A DNA stretch of 64,000 bases from Diphasiastrum complanatum (Eukaryota > Streptophyta > Lycopodiopsida > Lycopodiales > Lycopodiaceae), in NCBI GenBank assembly GCA_029204225.1, contig MU831929.1, forward strand, positions 32,505-96,504, read 5' to 3'. Shown piece after piece: positions 10,825 to 24,400 of this stretch (position 1 is the first letter of the stretch; every line of letters begins with the position of its first letter). Made by a program: the position numbers and the translations under genes. The notes beneath the pieces are model-generated. The model did no database searches. It saw only the letters and a program-made list of their open reading frames with translations, and was not told where the DNA came from.

Positions 10825-11207
10825 AGCCTTGTAGTTTGACGGTCGAGGTTGCCTGTCATGCTTTTTTTCAATGATGGTTTCATAAATCATTTGCCTTTTA
10901 AATCTAAAATGATGTTTGATAGTTTAGAGATGGGTACTAATTTGAAAGATGAGCCACCAAGTTGGAAGGGTTGAAAGTTGAATCATGAATGTGAAAGTTT
11001 GTGTTGAAATTTTTCTAAAGTTTCATGTGATGTGTATATTATCTTTATTGTGAATCCATACAAGTAAAAAAAACAAAGGCACATGTCAAGATGACATTTT
11101 TGAATTGTATGTGCACGGTATGCTATGACGGCCAAATTTTTGGAAAGTCTGTATTTTACGGCCAAAATGGCTTTTGACGGTCAATACGGCTGTCAAACTG
11201 CAAGGCT
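10825..11207. mobile_element. 383-bp MITE with TIRs and near-perfect TSD
   Basis: The ends are AGCCTTGTAGTTTGACGG and the inverse of AGCCTTGCAGTTTGACAG. Flanks are GGTGAGAGTC (10815-10824) and GGTGAGAATT (11208-11217), matching at eight of ten bases. TGACGG and ACGGCC words cluster inside the right end. There is no open frame. A TSD of 8-10 bases fits hAT or Mutator-type MITEs. Confidence 0.7.
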
Positions 11208-12368
11208 GGTGAGAATTCTCTGTTGTGCATGTAGTTAAATGTCAACCTGAAGGTCATCAATATCTTGAGTATGCCCAGATTGGAGCTTCTGAGTTAATAG
11301 ATTAAACTATCTTGGTCGTGAAGCATGGAAATATGGATTGTCTTGGGTCAAAAGCATGTGTATGTTGGTGGTACACCACTTCCATATAGGTAGCCAACAT
11401 GTGATTGCTAGTCAGTGGGAGACGAGTGCTCATGAACAAAATTCCCTCCATAACTCAATGGAGGAGCTATATAGAAGCCCATGAGGGTGGTCTGTCTCAT
11501 AGGTGATATAAGCTTCTTCTTGTTGTGTTGAATTAGGCCTGGATAGAATTGACGAGTACCCTTCGTAGAAGGGGAACCTTCCATGTAGTCATGCTGCATT
11601 CAGCAATTCTCATCATCATACCAGGTGTTCCATCGTAGGCTTTGATGTGGAGTTCCATTCTGGGAGTTTTCCAAACCCGTATTTACATGCCAATGTATGT
11701 AGACAAGCTAAATTCTATTTCTAAGTTGCTTGAAAGTGAAAGGTTTCGCAGTTGATCCTCTTTATCAGTTCTGTTAGGCGAAGATGATTTGTAGACCAGT
11801 CTGTTGAAAATTTTAGAGTTTTTTGCAGGAATCAAATAACATGTCAATTTGCTATTCAAAACTTCCTAGTGCTTTTGCTGTTTTTGTGAGTTGTTCTGTT
11901 TTGGAATTCTTACTCATAGTTCTCAAACAGTGCTGAATGTCCGGAATCAAGTTGCCATTCTAAACCCAACTCAAGAATTGTGTCTCATTTTCCACAGCAC
12001 TATCTCCTTTTTCATATAACTGCACATATGACACTGCAAACAAGTGTTTTGTACTAACTGCAGAGATACTTATGCAAGTGTGTTGTATGATTGTGTCCAT
12101 TCATGAAACTCTTTGACATGAAATCAATTTCAAAATTCTTGTTGAGCTGAAATGTTTTGTATTTCACTAGTGCTAAAATTGATTGTTGAAATATTCCAGC
12201 TACCAAGTTCTACTTTGTATTTAAGAATTAGAGTGTCCTGCTTGAGACTGTCACTCATTTTTCTGTGAATCACTTACATCAGTATTGTCAAAGGGTGGCT
12301 ATCTGCCAATCATTTGCATGATTGATTTTATGCAATTTTCTAAGAATATTTCTATTGTAATTTGTTAG
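11208..12368 (+). other. Intron sequence upstream of the first visible VHA-a exon
   Basis: No exon and no named element were found. A 30-base stretch at about 11243-11275 (CCTGAAGGTCATCAA...) repeats 10766-10795, the LINE edge on the other side of the MITE, so LINE-derived sequence probably continues to about 11.6 kb. I looked for the missing N-terminal exon of VHA-a here and did not find it. Confidence 0.5.
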
Positions 12369-12491
12369 GTAAAACGCTTTGGAGAGATGGCCAGGGTATT
12401 GCACTATTTCAAAGAGGAAATGAGCCACGCAGGCTTATCTTCGTCAACATTTCCGAACGCAGAAAATGACATCGATCTTGATGAACTGGAG
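12369..12491 (+). CDS. VHA-a: VHA-a visible exon 1 (N-terminal domain)
   Basis: It encodes [18 protein letters not shown]... and ends in DIDLDELE, 41 codons starting in phase 0 after a TTGTTAG acceptor. The family has ~60 residues before this point, so at least one exon is upstream of 12369. The ATG at 12387 is internal, not the start. Confidence 0.93.
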
Positions 12492-15400
12492 GTGAATTAC
12501 CTGTGCATAGAGACAGTTCCACCAAGTGCTTTTTGTGGCCACGAACAATGTGTGAATGTTGGCATTGAGAATGTATGCAGGTCAAGCTCAGGGATTTTGA
12601 AGCAGAGCTCTTACAACTGCATTCTAATGGGGAAATACTGAACCAAAGCTATGGTGAATTGATGGAGTTTCAACTGGTTTTGCACAAGGTATCAAAAAGA
12701 CCGTTAAAAATTACTATGGACAAATTCTGCTGTATAATGGTTGTCGAATATTGTCAGAAGAATCAGGCTGTGCCTTCTAGGATACTTTTTCCCATGCCGG
12801 AGTTTTATTGTGGGATTGGTACCATTAGAAACAAAATTTCAAATCTTATTAACGGACTCGGCCAATAAAATAATGCTGCCATTGATTTTGTGAATCACAT
12901 TATAATCAATTTTGCAAGGGACACAAATCCTAATAGACACGAAACACCATTTTCATCTCTGAGTATTACTTAACAACTTTTTCTCCCTGCATGTTGTTTG
13001 TAAGGCCTTACACCTCTTGCAAGCCTTTGCAGGGCTTTAGCATCAACATTTTCTGCTGAGATAGTAAGAGTCATTGCAAAGTTTACGGGAATAGAAAGCT
13101 TGTGTTTGCATTGAGGTAGCGTAATATGAGAAATTAAAGTAGAATTTTGAAACCCTCTCAAAAGCGTAGCTTGCATGCTGTTCCAGTTATTGGTATTTTC
13201 AATAATCAACCTGTACTATGTTGGTCATGCCAAACTCCAAGACTGCAGCTCGTATATGCTCATATATAACTTGTCAATATGTGCACTGCCTTCTTGCAAT
13301 GCATCAACTGCATCAAAGAACATGTATGGTAATAACATGTCTTTGGAAAAAGTCTGCCACTCATGAGTCATAATGGAGCTCCGTTACTCATCCCATGCCC
13401 CTCTCAATACCTACATGTGACCCGTATTTCTGTCAATAGTTGCCCTGAGATGCTTAGGGTGCAACATCTCGATTCTCTACTCTAAGGCTCTTCCAGGTGG
13501 TGTCACATGCAAGCACCCTAGCCATTGCCTCCCTGAGCCATCATGAACATCTGTATCACTCTCTGCCACGGGGACCTAGTCTGCTGCACCTGGCTCTCGT
13601 GGGGGAACTCTGGATGGAGTAGCTTGTGCACGTGTTCCCTCTCCTCCTGGGCCCCACGTTGCATGTGCATCTCCTGTTCCAAGCCTCCTAATGTCACCTC
13701 CTACTCTACATGATCATCTCTGGAAGTGCCAACAAAGGCGGTGGGTGCAGCAGGTGGTTCAACATTCCTAGCACCACTGTCTAAGGTGGCCTATGGGTAC
13801 TTGGCATGGTGGTGGAAGATGAGTCAGCTTGAGATTTTTGTCTTAACATGTCAAATATGCTAGTGGAGGCCCGTGTTACTGCCTGCCTGCTACAGCAGGG
13901 GCCCTTCTTGACTCCAAATGGCATATAGGACCTTTTGCAATTTACCTGCAGCTCGAGTGGTCCTGCACCAGGCCGTGCTATTCCTTGAGTGCCTGATGAA
14001 AATGGCCTGGCAATTCCTACTGCTATTTGATGATCTAGCTATTGATGGAAATGTAACCAACATGATTACTACATGCTATGATAGAGGAATCACTGAAGAT
14101 CAGAATCCTATTACAAGTAATAGAATTGAGATCTTTCAATTGAGGAGCATACCATTAAGCAGCCAAGAATGGATGATGAAAAACACTCACATCAAGTAGA
14201 ACTCTTGCAATATGCAAAATGTGATTGCCTCCTTTTCATTATGATTTCATATCTATCTCGGACCAAATAAGGGAACTTGTATACGTGTTTATGCTTTAGG
14301 ATTTGTGCACAATGGCTCTGCTACGCCTCTTCCTTTCATAACCGGTTCAAGTTTGATTCACCTGAATACTAGTTGGTTGGAAACCTGCACTTACCATGTT
14401 AATAGTGCCAAAGGGCCTGCTTAAATATAAGTGTTGAACTTATCAAGAGAATATGATTATTGACTGACCTTTTATGTCAACATATGACAAACTCTATATT
14501 GAAAACATCTTCTGTACTTGGCCAGTGTGAGTTATAATTTTGCTAATTATGTTTGTAGTGGTACTTTAAGCTGGTATAACTATAACATGCTATTTCCCCT
14601 TTTAGTCACATTTCACTGTAATGTTTTGTATACTTTATTAGATTTTGATAAATTAACTTGTTAAAAAGCTCTTAAATGCTAGTTGACTTGAATGAGGATA
14701 TCGACTAAATTTTTCACCAAATTAATTTTTGGCCCAAAAAAGTTATATTCCACCACCACATGTATAGAACTGATCATTTGTGTCCTCCAAAGTGGAAGTG
14801 ACTGAAACAAAGCTCTAAGTCTTCGAAGTGCAACAGATCCTTTCAAAGTTCATGCAAAGACCCTGGAAAATGTGGAAAGATGGCAATGATTTTGATGATT
14901 CTTAAAATCGTTGACTTTTACAATGAATCACGATACATTAATTGTCTTGAGAACCTTACCATTTCTGATTCCATTATTTTTCTTCCTTAATTGATTCTGT
15001 AAAATACTTGCATCCAATTTTGAGAAAGTGCATGCCTACCTTGTTCTGAATGAAATGCATTGAATTTATCATCAGCAACGTGCTTACAAGATATCTAAAA
15101 AACCTTTGTTTGCTTGGATTTTCCATGAAAATCATCTAGCACAAAATGACACGTTCACTCTAATCATTAGAAAAGTGCTTACAAGGTTATCTTTCAGTTT
15201 CTTGAACTTTCTATGAAACGTATCCATGATGGTCTTTTTCTTATGTGCATTTACGACAAGGCAATGTCCCGTGATGAATGTGGCATTTTGAGCTTACATG
15301 AGTGATCTCTTCCTTATGTACCTCCATTGACTTCATCCATTAAAAGAATTTGGTTGCCTCTGGGATAAACTTCCTATGCTGTTAAATGCTTCTGTACAAA

Positions 15401-18400
15401 TAAGTTTGTTTCATACTCTTTAGGTTTACTAACTACAGTTTTCTCTTCAAGCGGGTGAAGAAGGATAGTAACCTAATGGGCATTCACCATGTCTTATGTT
15501 ACTGTAAATTCTGCGCAAGTTCTGCTTGTGTGAAAGAAGAAGAGCTAAATATATGCTTTTCTTGCACTTTGATAGAAGCTTGTAGTGTATTTCAAGGCTG
15601 GCAGGTTGTTTGATTCGTCCCACAACAACAAAAATGAATCAAGAATATTAGAGGAGGATTCAGTTGAATATGATGAATCCAGTGACAGGCCTTTGCTGGA
15701 AGAACAGGTAATAATTTTTTCCTGCTCATGGTACTCAATCTGAACTTTGAAGTCTTATGGTATGTGGACTTATTGTATCTGTAGTATCAAGAACATGCCA
15801 GAGGCGAGTCTGGTTACAATTAAGATATCTCATGACATTTTTCCTTGTAGGAGATGCAAGTTATTCCATCGTCAAAACGGAGGTTGGGATATATCACTGG
15901 CCTTGTTGCACAAGTCAAAGTCTGTTCTTTTGAACGATATCTTTTTCGAGCTACTCGTGGCAACATGCTGTTTAAGCAGGCACCTGTCAACGATCTTGTG
16001 CTTGACCCTACAACAGGTGAAAAGGTTTGGGACTATCTTGATCATCAGTGCTGGCATTGGTTTTGTGTGCGATACTTTCCATTATCAATTCCTTCTTAGC
16101 TTTCTGATTCTACACTTGGTTCATCTTTCCTCTCTTTCTTGACAAGTTCACACATTTAGTTGAGTTAGGTACATTTGCATGCAGGTGCAAAAAGTTGTTT
16201 TTCTAGTGTTTTTCTCAGGAGAGTGGGCACATTCCAAGATCATGAAGATATGTGAATCTTTTGGGGCAAGTTGCTATCCTTTTCCTGAAGAAAGAGTTAT
16301 TCAGGAGCAGATGAAATCTGAGGTAAAACAAATGTTTTGAAAAATACTCTTCACAACATATCCACATTTCACAGTTATCATGCTATTAATTTAGACAGAG
16401 ATAGACAGAGTTAGGCATTTTTCTTCTCATAACTGTTGCTAATATGAATGCAATTCCTAGGTTTTGTTGTTGGACTCGTCTTTTGTTCATGGCATTGGAA
16501 ACTTGTGTTTGGTGGAACTATGGACACGTGATTAAGGCCTATAGTGCTGTTTTATGCTACGTGTGTCCTTATTAATTTATGTATACCGCTAAGTATTCAA
16601 TTAACTACATGGAATCCATTTGGTCGCTAGTAAGTCATTTGGCAAACACCAGACACATATGCACATAGCAGAGTTACGTACAAAATAGCACAAGACACTA
16701 AAAGTGTGGAAAGAACTGCAGAAGTACATATCAATGACTGAAGAATGATTGTGGAATGTAAATGTCCACGAGGATAGGACAGTACACGAGTATCGGGTAG
16801 TACCTTAGCTAATTTGAAGTAAAAACTTTACATTGAATCATGTTGAATTTATTATCAATCCAGTCTGATCTAAACAATTCCTAAACAATCGATCACTAAT
16901 AATGAGGCCCCAAGTCTACTTATACTACGAGTTCCTTCTAGAGCCTCTGAGTAATGTGCTAGGGTTCAGTGATGACAATATGACTTCATTAGTGTCTCTG
17001 AAAATTTCCAGGTAATAAATGGCAGACTCAATGCCACGTTCCAAATGAAAATCATGATGGGTACAGGCCCATGGTATGTATATATATCTCTATAATGATA
17101 TTTGGCCTTTCAATCTCCGTCCTCCTCAATGTCAATATAGTGAAAATGCTCCCTCTGTAAAACGTATGTACAGGAGCTGACAAAATGAAGACGCTGATGC
17201 TGCAAAATAAGGACAATGCTACCAAATTGCCATATCTTGAGGAAGTCACAAAGATGTATTCTGAGAGGAAGCTGGAAAGTAGGAACACGATTTTATCAAC
17301 TGCAAATATCTTAGAATTTTCAAAACGTATGCACCAACGATGTAGCCAAAAAACTAAAAAAGTGACTGAATGGTTGCTTGTTGTGGATCAGCATGCATAT
17401 AGAACCCACGCTAATCTCTTGGACCAAGCAATACGCAAAGCAGGACCATTAGTCGACTTCAAGTATACCACTAAAGTACAATTTCTTTGACCTGTGATCC
17501 ATATACACAAAAAGAGCTCGATGTAACTGTGTAGAAGCTGAATACTCTAGAATCATAGAAATGGAACCCTGAGCCCTCAATAGGACTGAGCCAGAGTGAC
17601 TGAGGTCGTTTGTAAGAGGAGAAAATCATACTGAAATTCCCACGCTGATTGAGAATCTATTGCATTACTACGAAAAGACTGATCAGTAAGAACCGGAAAA
17701 TGTACCTAAGTTGTAGGAAGCAAAAGGCCATAATAATGAGCCTGTAAGTGTACCTCATTTTACATGCATGTCTGTCATGACATTGATCTTATGCTTGTAC
17801 CTCATTCATGACTACCTTGTGCACTAGACTTAGCCAACTGTTTATTGGAAGCTAACCCCCTACTCCTGTCACTATGCATCGTCACATCCATCTCTCAACT
17901 ACATATACTGTGCCTTCCTGTCATCTATAGAAGTAGAAGTAAATTCTATATAACACACTAGCCTGGACAAGCCATAGACTATGCATGTCTTTGGTGAAGT
18001 TTGCAATTATACCATCTGGCATCTAACTTGTCCACCTTGTTGACATTTTCTCGCACCTTTTCTTGAATAACATAGATAAAATAGAGGCTAAAAATTAAGT
18101 TTTTTTAACTTATAGACATCCAATTGACAAGCTATGAAAGCTAAATGTAGTGATCTAAAGTAGGACAGATATTGGGGTACACAAATCCTCAAAACGTATT
18201 TAAAAATGTAAAGGAGATGACATGACATGAAACCATACAAATTAGAATCTCAATCTCCAAACCTTTATTTAGGTTATAAAATGGAGTCCAACAACCTACT
18301 ATTGACTGGTAGAGATCAATTCTATAAGCATTGATGCTATGCGTGTATGTGTAGGAAGAAATGACGTAAAAAAACCCAAAAAACGAAAACAAAAAAGTAC

Positions 18401-21400
18401 AAAGCAGGTGACTTCTTGGAAACAAAAAACTCGGTACGTAAATTTCTAATGGACAGAATTATATAAAGTGCAACAGAACTGCCCTGCCGTAGGAAGAACA
18501 ATGTATATAAAATTGAAGAGGATGCAAGAGAATTATTTACTTGCAGTGCCCTACAAAATGCTGTTTGGGCACATAGTAAAAGAGGGTGGATCACCCACTG
18601 ACATTCAAAAAGTAGACAATGCTCTATAGATCTACGTCAAGGAGTTGTAGTCTGTTTTAAGAATCATTGCATACTATCGTGGATTCTGAAAGGGGTTCGG
18701 CACAACACTGGTTCCATTGGCAGACCTGTTGAAAGAGAAAAGAAGTTTTAAATGGACCGAAAATTGGGAAGAAACATTCTGCACGACAAAGAAGTTATGA
18801 GTTGAAGTACTAATCTTGAAACTTCCAGTGCTTCTTTTTGACTTGGAGTTTTGTGAAATATCGAGGTCAATGTTTTTTGTCAATAGGGGAGGGTTACGGA
18901 TATGTAATTAGTGCTTATAATGTTGCTCCATGATACATGTACCCTTATTAACTCATGTAGACACCAAAGCACTCAGTTGATTGTGTTGAGTCCATTTGAT
19001 CACTAATCTGGCTGGCACTAGACACATTAGGTGGGGTCCTGATCTTCTGGTAGGGCGTTTCAACCCTCACTCAACTCTAGAGAATATAAATGAATGCCCT
19101 CTCATGTTGGTAGTTATCCTTAAAGTGAGTGAATGCTTCCTCAAGGGAGAACTATATCGCAGTGATCCATGGTTGGAAACAAATGATTTATTCTCTGATA
19201 AGAATTACTAATTTCTGATTCTTATTATTACACTACATTATAGATGGTTTGGTTACCTTGGTTAAAGATAATATTGAATAGACAATAAAATTTGTATTCA
19301 CTATTTTATTCTTGATCTTGTGTGGATGTGTTTTTAACTAGTAGCATGAGTGCTGTTTTCATTTTTAGAAGTACGTTCTCCGATCTGCGATTTCAGGTGT
19401 GTTTGGGGAGGCCAGAGCAGTTTTATTCAATCAGTTGATCATGTCAGAACAAGATTATGCAGGTCGCTAGCAACAAAGGCTTATGACAGCTACATAAAAA
19501 CTACTATTTTCCTTTCTAATGTGCCAAAGAGAGAGGAGGGAGACACGAACCAAGGGGAATCAATGGTTTATTGGCTAGTTATGCTCATGCTTGTAGCTCG
19601 AACAATGTCTGACATTATTCTATTATGTCCAGTAAAACAGTGGCTTGAAGCCCCACAGTAAAAAGTGACTAGGTTTTGTAATTGCACCCACTTGAGAGAC
19701 CTTGTAGAGGGTTCCGTTCAAACCCTTTCTCTGGTCCTACATAAAGAGCAGTCCCCTTCACAGAGTGTTTCAGATTGTTTAATGTCATGGTTGTGACTTG
19801 GTAGTAGATGAGTTTTGGTCACTGCTCGCGTGGTTTCAGTCTTCTCCCTAGAGGAAACAGTCTAACTTGATTGTCTTCATGCTCTGTTCCTAGTCATGTG
19901 AATCTGAGTTGCTATTAGAGCTTTTGATTTTGTTCATATGCTTGGAAAGAATGTCATGTTTTGACTTAACCACATTCCGACTTACAGGCTTGCTTTGTTG
20001 TATAGTTACTGAGGCAGATAGATTTTTTAACAGTTTCATTTGGAATCAATTCTATGAATCATCCAGACATTATGGAAGCGAAAACACGAGTTCAGAAATT
20101 TAACTCACATAGGCTTGTTCTCAGTTTCTTGATGCTAATTATGGAAAATAATGACATTTAACCATGATGTTGCTGTGCACTACGTCTTACTTGATATAGG
20201 TGGCCTCAAGGCTAGATGAACTGAATGCAACTCTTGAGGCTGGGATTCGTCATCGTAATACCCTGCTCAACACTATCGGCTACCAACTGGGACTCTGGAA
20301 ATTGATTGTAAGGATAAACATCACTTTTTTGCGATGCTTAGATATACAAAAATATATTATGTTCTTGCCAAGTAATCAAAGAACTTAATTCATGCTTTAT
20401 TTAATCCTGTGTATCTGATTTTGAGCTCTGACCTGATTCTATGTTCCTTAGCCTGAGCATAGATTTTTCCAAGAAAATGTGGTACAAAACCTTCAAAATT
20501 TAGCTAATGGGATCTTGTTCTTCTTGCACAGGGCCTCCATTCTTATTTCCAAGAAATTTGAGTAATCTTATCTTCAATGCCTACATGTACCAAATTTTAT
20601 ATAACTCAGGTTCTGTGTATGGTTAGAATTTCTTTGTCAACAAGTGGATGCTTAATCGTCTGTAAAGTTTGAGAGGTTCAAGCCTTTGATAACTATGCAC
20701 AGCTTTATCCACAGGAGCTTTACCATTCAATCCAAGCTACAAAACTTCACTCCTTCACGAAGTCCCTATGCAAGGCATTTCAAGATTCAATCACCAGCCT
20801 TCACTAATTACAATGCTCTTATCACTTGGAGTTTTTTATTTGGTAGCAGTTTGATGAACTGGTAGCATGTAGATGCTTGCTGGAGTTTTTCACAGAACAG
20901 TGGCTCCCATTGCTTTTGAATTTTCTAGATCCTTGCAATGGTAGTGTCTAGACATATAACTGAGTAAAATTGGGCTTGACTTCGGAACTTATGAAATGTA
21001 ACCTGCACCAGAAAGAGGAAACTCTGGTGTGTAGAAGTAAGCAAGGGTGTTGTGAGCTAGAGGGAGGATATGCTGATGCCAACTTGTAAAAAAAAACTTG
21101 GGATTACGAGTCCTTAGAAACTAGTGGCACAAAGTATCTGAGATTAGGTGCCCAAGCTAGTTGAAAACAGGTGCCTAAGGGAGGAATATGGACACAACAA
21201 GAGGGGGAAAAGTAGCAACGACCTGAAGGAAATCCTGCACGTAATGCACCATGACGTTGGCATCTGAATTGGAGAAAGATGGTACTAGATGACGAACTCT
21301 GCGTTCAACAGATGCCCAGAATAATCTCCAGGCCCAAAAGAACAAGAGAATGGTCATGTCTTCTGCTGCATTACTCAAACTCTTTTGGTTCTTGTACCTA

Positions 21401-24400
21401 GGGAAGCTGTCCTCTCAAAGTGAAGGGTATTCTATATGTGATAGGTCATAAGGTGTCTATCATGTAGTTTCAAGTTCAAAATATCAAATGGACTTTTAGT
21501 ACATTGAAACTGCTTAGTAGAGAAGCACCTAATTGAAAATGTTGCTACACAACAAGAACAAAGTACATCACACCATAGACCTTGGTGGGAACTGGAGACA
21601 TAGAGGCAATTATAGAATCACATTGTCCAAGAGCATCCTATTGTCATTACTATTGGATCCGAGTAATGTTTCATAGGACTCTGTATCACCCTCCTCAACA
21701 TACTCCACCTAGACTCTCCTGAGTCTCCTTTGGATCATCTTCACTAGATTCCTCAACTGCAGCTACTACACGAGACTGTCGAGGAGGATGAGAGCTTGAA
21801 GCCTCTCTCTGTTGTTACATCCTGATCCTATGTGAAGTTCCTCGAATGCTACGTCTCGCACAACCCACATAGAGAATTGGAATTATGATTGACAATTTAC
21901 AACTTACAGCTTAGCAACTTACAATTATCTCAATGACGTCTAGACTGATCAATAACTAATCTGTAAGTTGTCACTGCCTATGAGATATTTTTGTGCACTC
22001 CATTATTAGTAGCAACCTTGCCATTGAATAATCTGTTGATATACGTTTGGTCTTTGCTTTGCTACATGTGAGTCATAAACTGTGCAACACTTGGTATATT
22101 GGAAAGAATCTTTATGGTTGCTGGGGTAAGCAACCTTATCCATGTTTGAACTTGATTCAACACTTTCAGTGGACATGTGATTCATGCCATAATGAGCAAC
22201 ATCGTGCATAGTAAATACTCTACCCATATTGCCTGCACTATACAAAGATATGTTCAAAATATATCTTCCAAGATTGATTAACCCCCTCTTGGTCTACCCT
22301 TTTGTCTATGGATGCTTACAATTGTGTTCCCAACTTGGCAAATTCCAACATGGAAGTCTTAAGAGACGAATTGCTCCAATCCAGCAGAAATTCACGTATT
22401 ATGAGAGGGATTTTGTAGCATCCCTATATGGATCTATAGATTGGACTACAAAGGACCCATTTGGGGTCAGACACTAGGTTGGTAGCAGCAATTTAATTGA
22501 ACAAGGTGGCCTAGATCACTGCAAGTAGAAAATAAAGTAATTACCACAACAATGGCTGACCTTCTAATCCAAACCATGATGAGATTGTAAGGACTTTTCA
22601 AAGCTTGTAATCTCCAAAGAAAATTCCAAGTGGGGATCTTGTGAAATAGTGTTATACATTGCACCAGTATAAACCAAAATGAGACAATGCAAATCTGTTG
22701 GAGGAAGCATCCTTTGTTTGCAAATGTTTCAAGTTGATTAGCCTTCAGAGATGCAACAATGTGAGCTTGTCTATTTTCAGGATTGCATTCCGTTCTTAAA
22801 CCGAGAGGCTAAATTTTCTATTTCTTGGTATACGGGACATGATTTTGAAAACGTGCATTATTTGTGCTTTTGGCAGGTGCAAAAAGAAAAGGCCATTTAT
22901 CACATTTTGAACATGCTAAATGTAGATGTAACAAGGAAATGCCTTGTTGCAGAGGCATGGTGTCCCACAGCTGCAAAAAATCAGGTAACTCTCTTTACAT
23001 GAGTTATCTCTTTGTAGATTATGCCTTTAGAGTGGTTATTATGTAAGACATTGATGTAATAGGGTGCTGCAAGTAAAAACTCTCCATTTTAACCATCAAG
23101 GTTTTATATGTGCTCCTAGGTACAAGAAGCTTTGAAGCGTGCTACTTTGGATACCAACTCTCAAGTTGGAGTTATTTTCCATGAGCTGAAAACAATCGAA
23201 TCACCTCCAACATACTTTAAAACAAATAGGTTCACGAGTGGCTTTCAGGAGATAGTTGATGCTTATGGGTGAGTGAAAGAAACTTAGGAAATTTCTTTAA
23301 TATCTTTTTTGAATGGTTAACAAAGCTTTTGACTGGTTAGTGCTCAAACAAGGATTTTCTCTCGATGTTTTTAATATGCCTCATGTTCATTTGACAGAAA
23401 GTATACCTCACCACAGCCAACACCATGCTCCTTTTGCAGTGAGTGAAAAACCATCTACAATCAGCACAAACTCCCATAGCTGAACATGAATTTAAAGCAT
23501 AATATAACGGTGACCTGAGGTGTCTAGCTTTTAGGTATTTTCTAAAACAAAGGCTCCATGCAAGTTGTTCTCAAGAGGACAGTTAAGATGGATGTTTGCA
23601 TGCAGGATACGCGTGCATGGAGACTTTTGAGACTAGAAAATAGCCTCCAAGCAAAGCTACTGCCATATGGCCACACTACAAGCTGCCAAGAAATTGCTGT
23701 GCTACAAGCGTTGAGCACCATCGCCAAGGTCACCATATGGGATTGCAATATAACAACACCAATAGCTGAACCCAAATACATCACTAAAGTAGAGGCATTG
23801 TCACTTGTGAATGGCTCCATGTATATGATAAGAGTAGGAGGTGGTGTATCCATGTAGAACCAAAGCCTATATTCATAGGCATGGACCCCTCAAAAGGGCT
23901 AGTAATTGAGTTTTTGTGTAAAAGAATGCTTGAATGAGAAACTTTGAAGTACTGCTGGAACACTTGCATGCATAAGAACAATCAGAGGGACAGGTGTCTT
24001 TTGAGAGCTATAATGTGTGGTACAAACACCCTATTGTAGGAAGAACAATGAACCAAAGAAATCTTGAAAGGCACACAAAAAAGTAGCAAAAAAGATGAAA
24101 TGATATAAAATGGTAGAAATGTAGAATTCATAAAGTGGAATTCTATGCAATTTTTGAACCAAGTCAAGAGCATCCTCTAAAAGGAAGAGTGTTCAGATAA
24201 ATCTCCACAAAACTCGACAAAAAACTTCAAAAGTAACATTTAGACACTAGCAAATGAATAAATTTTGCCACCTTATCTTCTGCTACTCAGAAGTACTTTT
24301 TTTGTAACATATTCTTCAATGCCTAGCAGCAAGGAATCCAAAAATGCAGATTATCTTGGACCATTCTAGAGAAAGCAGACCGAAAAACTAGCAACAAGGG

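Noticed and set aside
12387-12641. ATG at 12387 as the start of VHA-a
   Set aside because: The conserved VKRFGE codons precede it in frame after a good acceptor, and the family has about 60 more residues upstream.
17185-17490. 101-codon frame inside an intron
   Set aside because: No motif, no splice sites in context, and it lies between good VHA-a exons.
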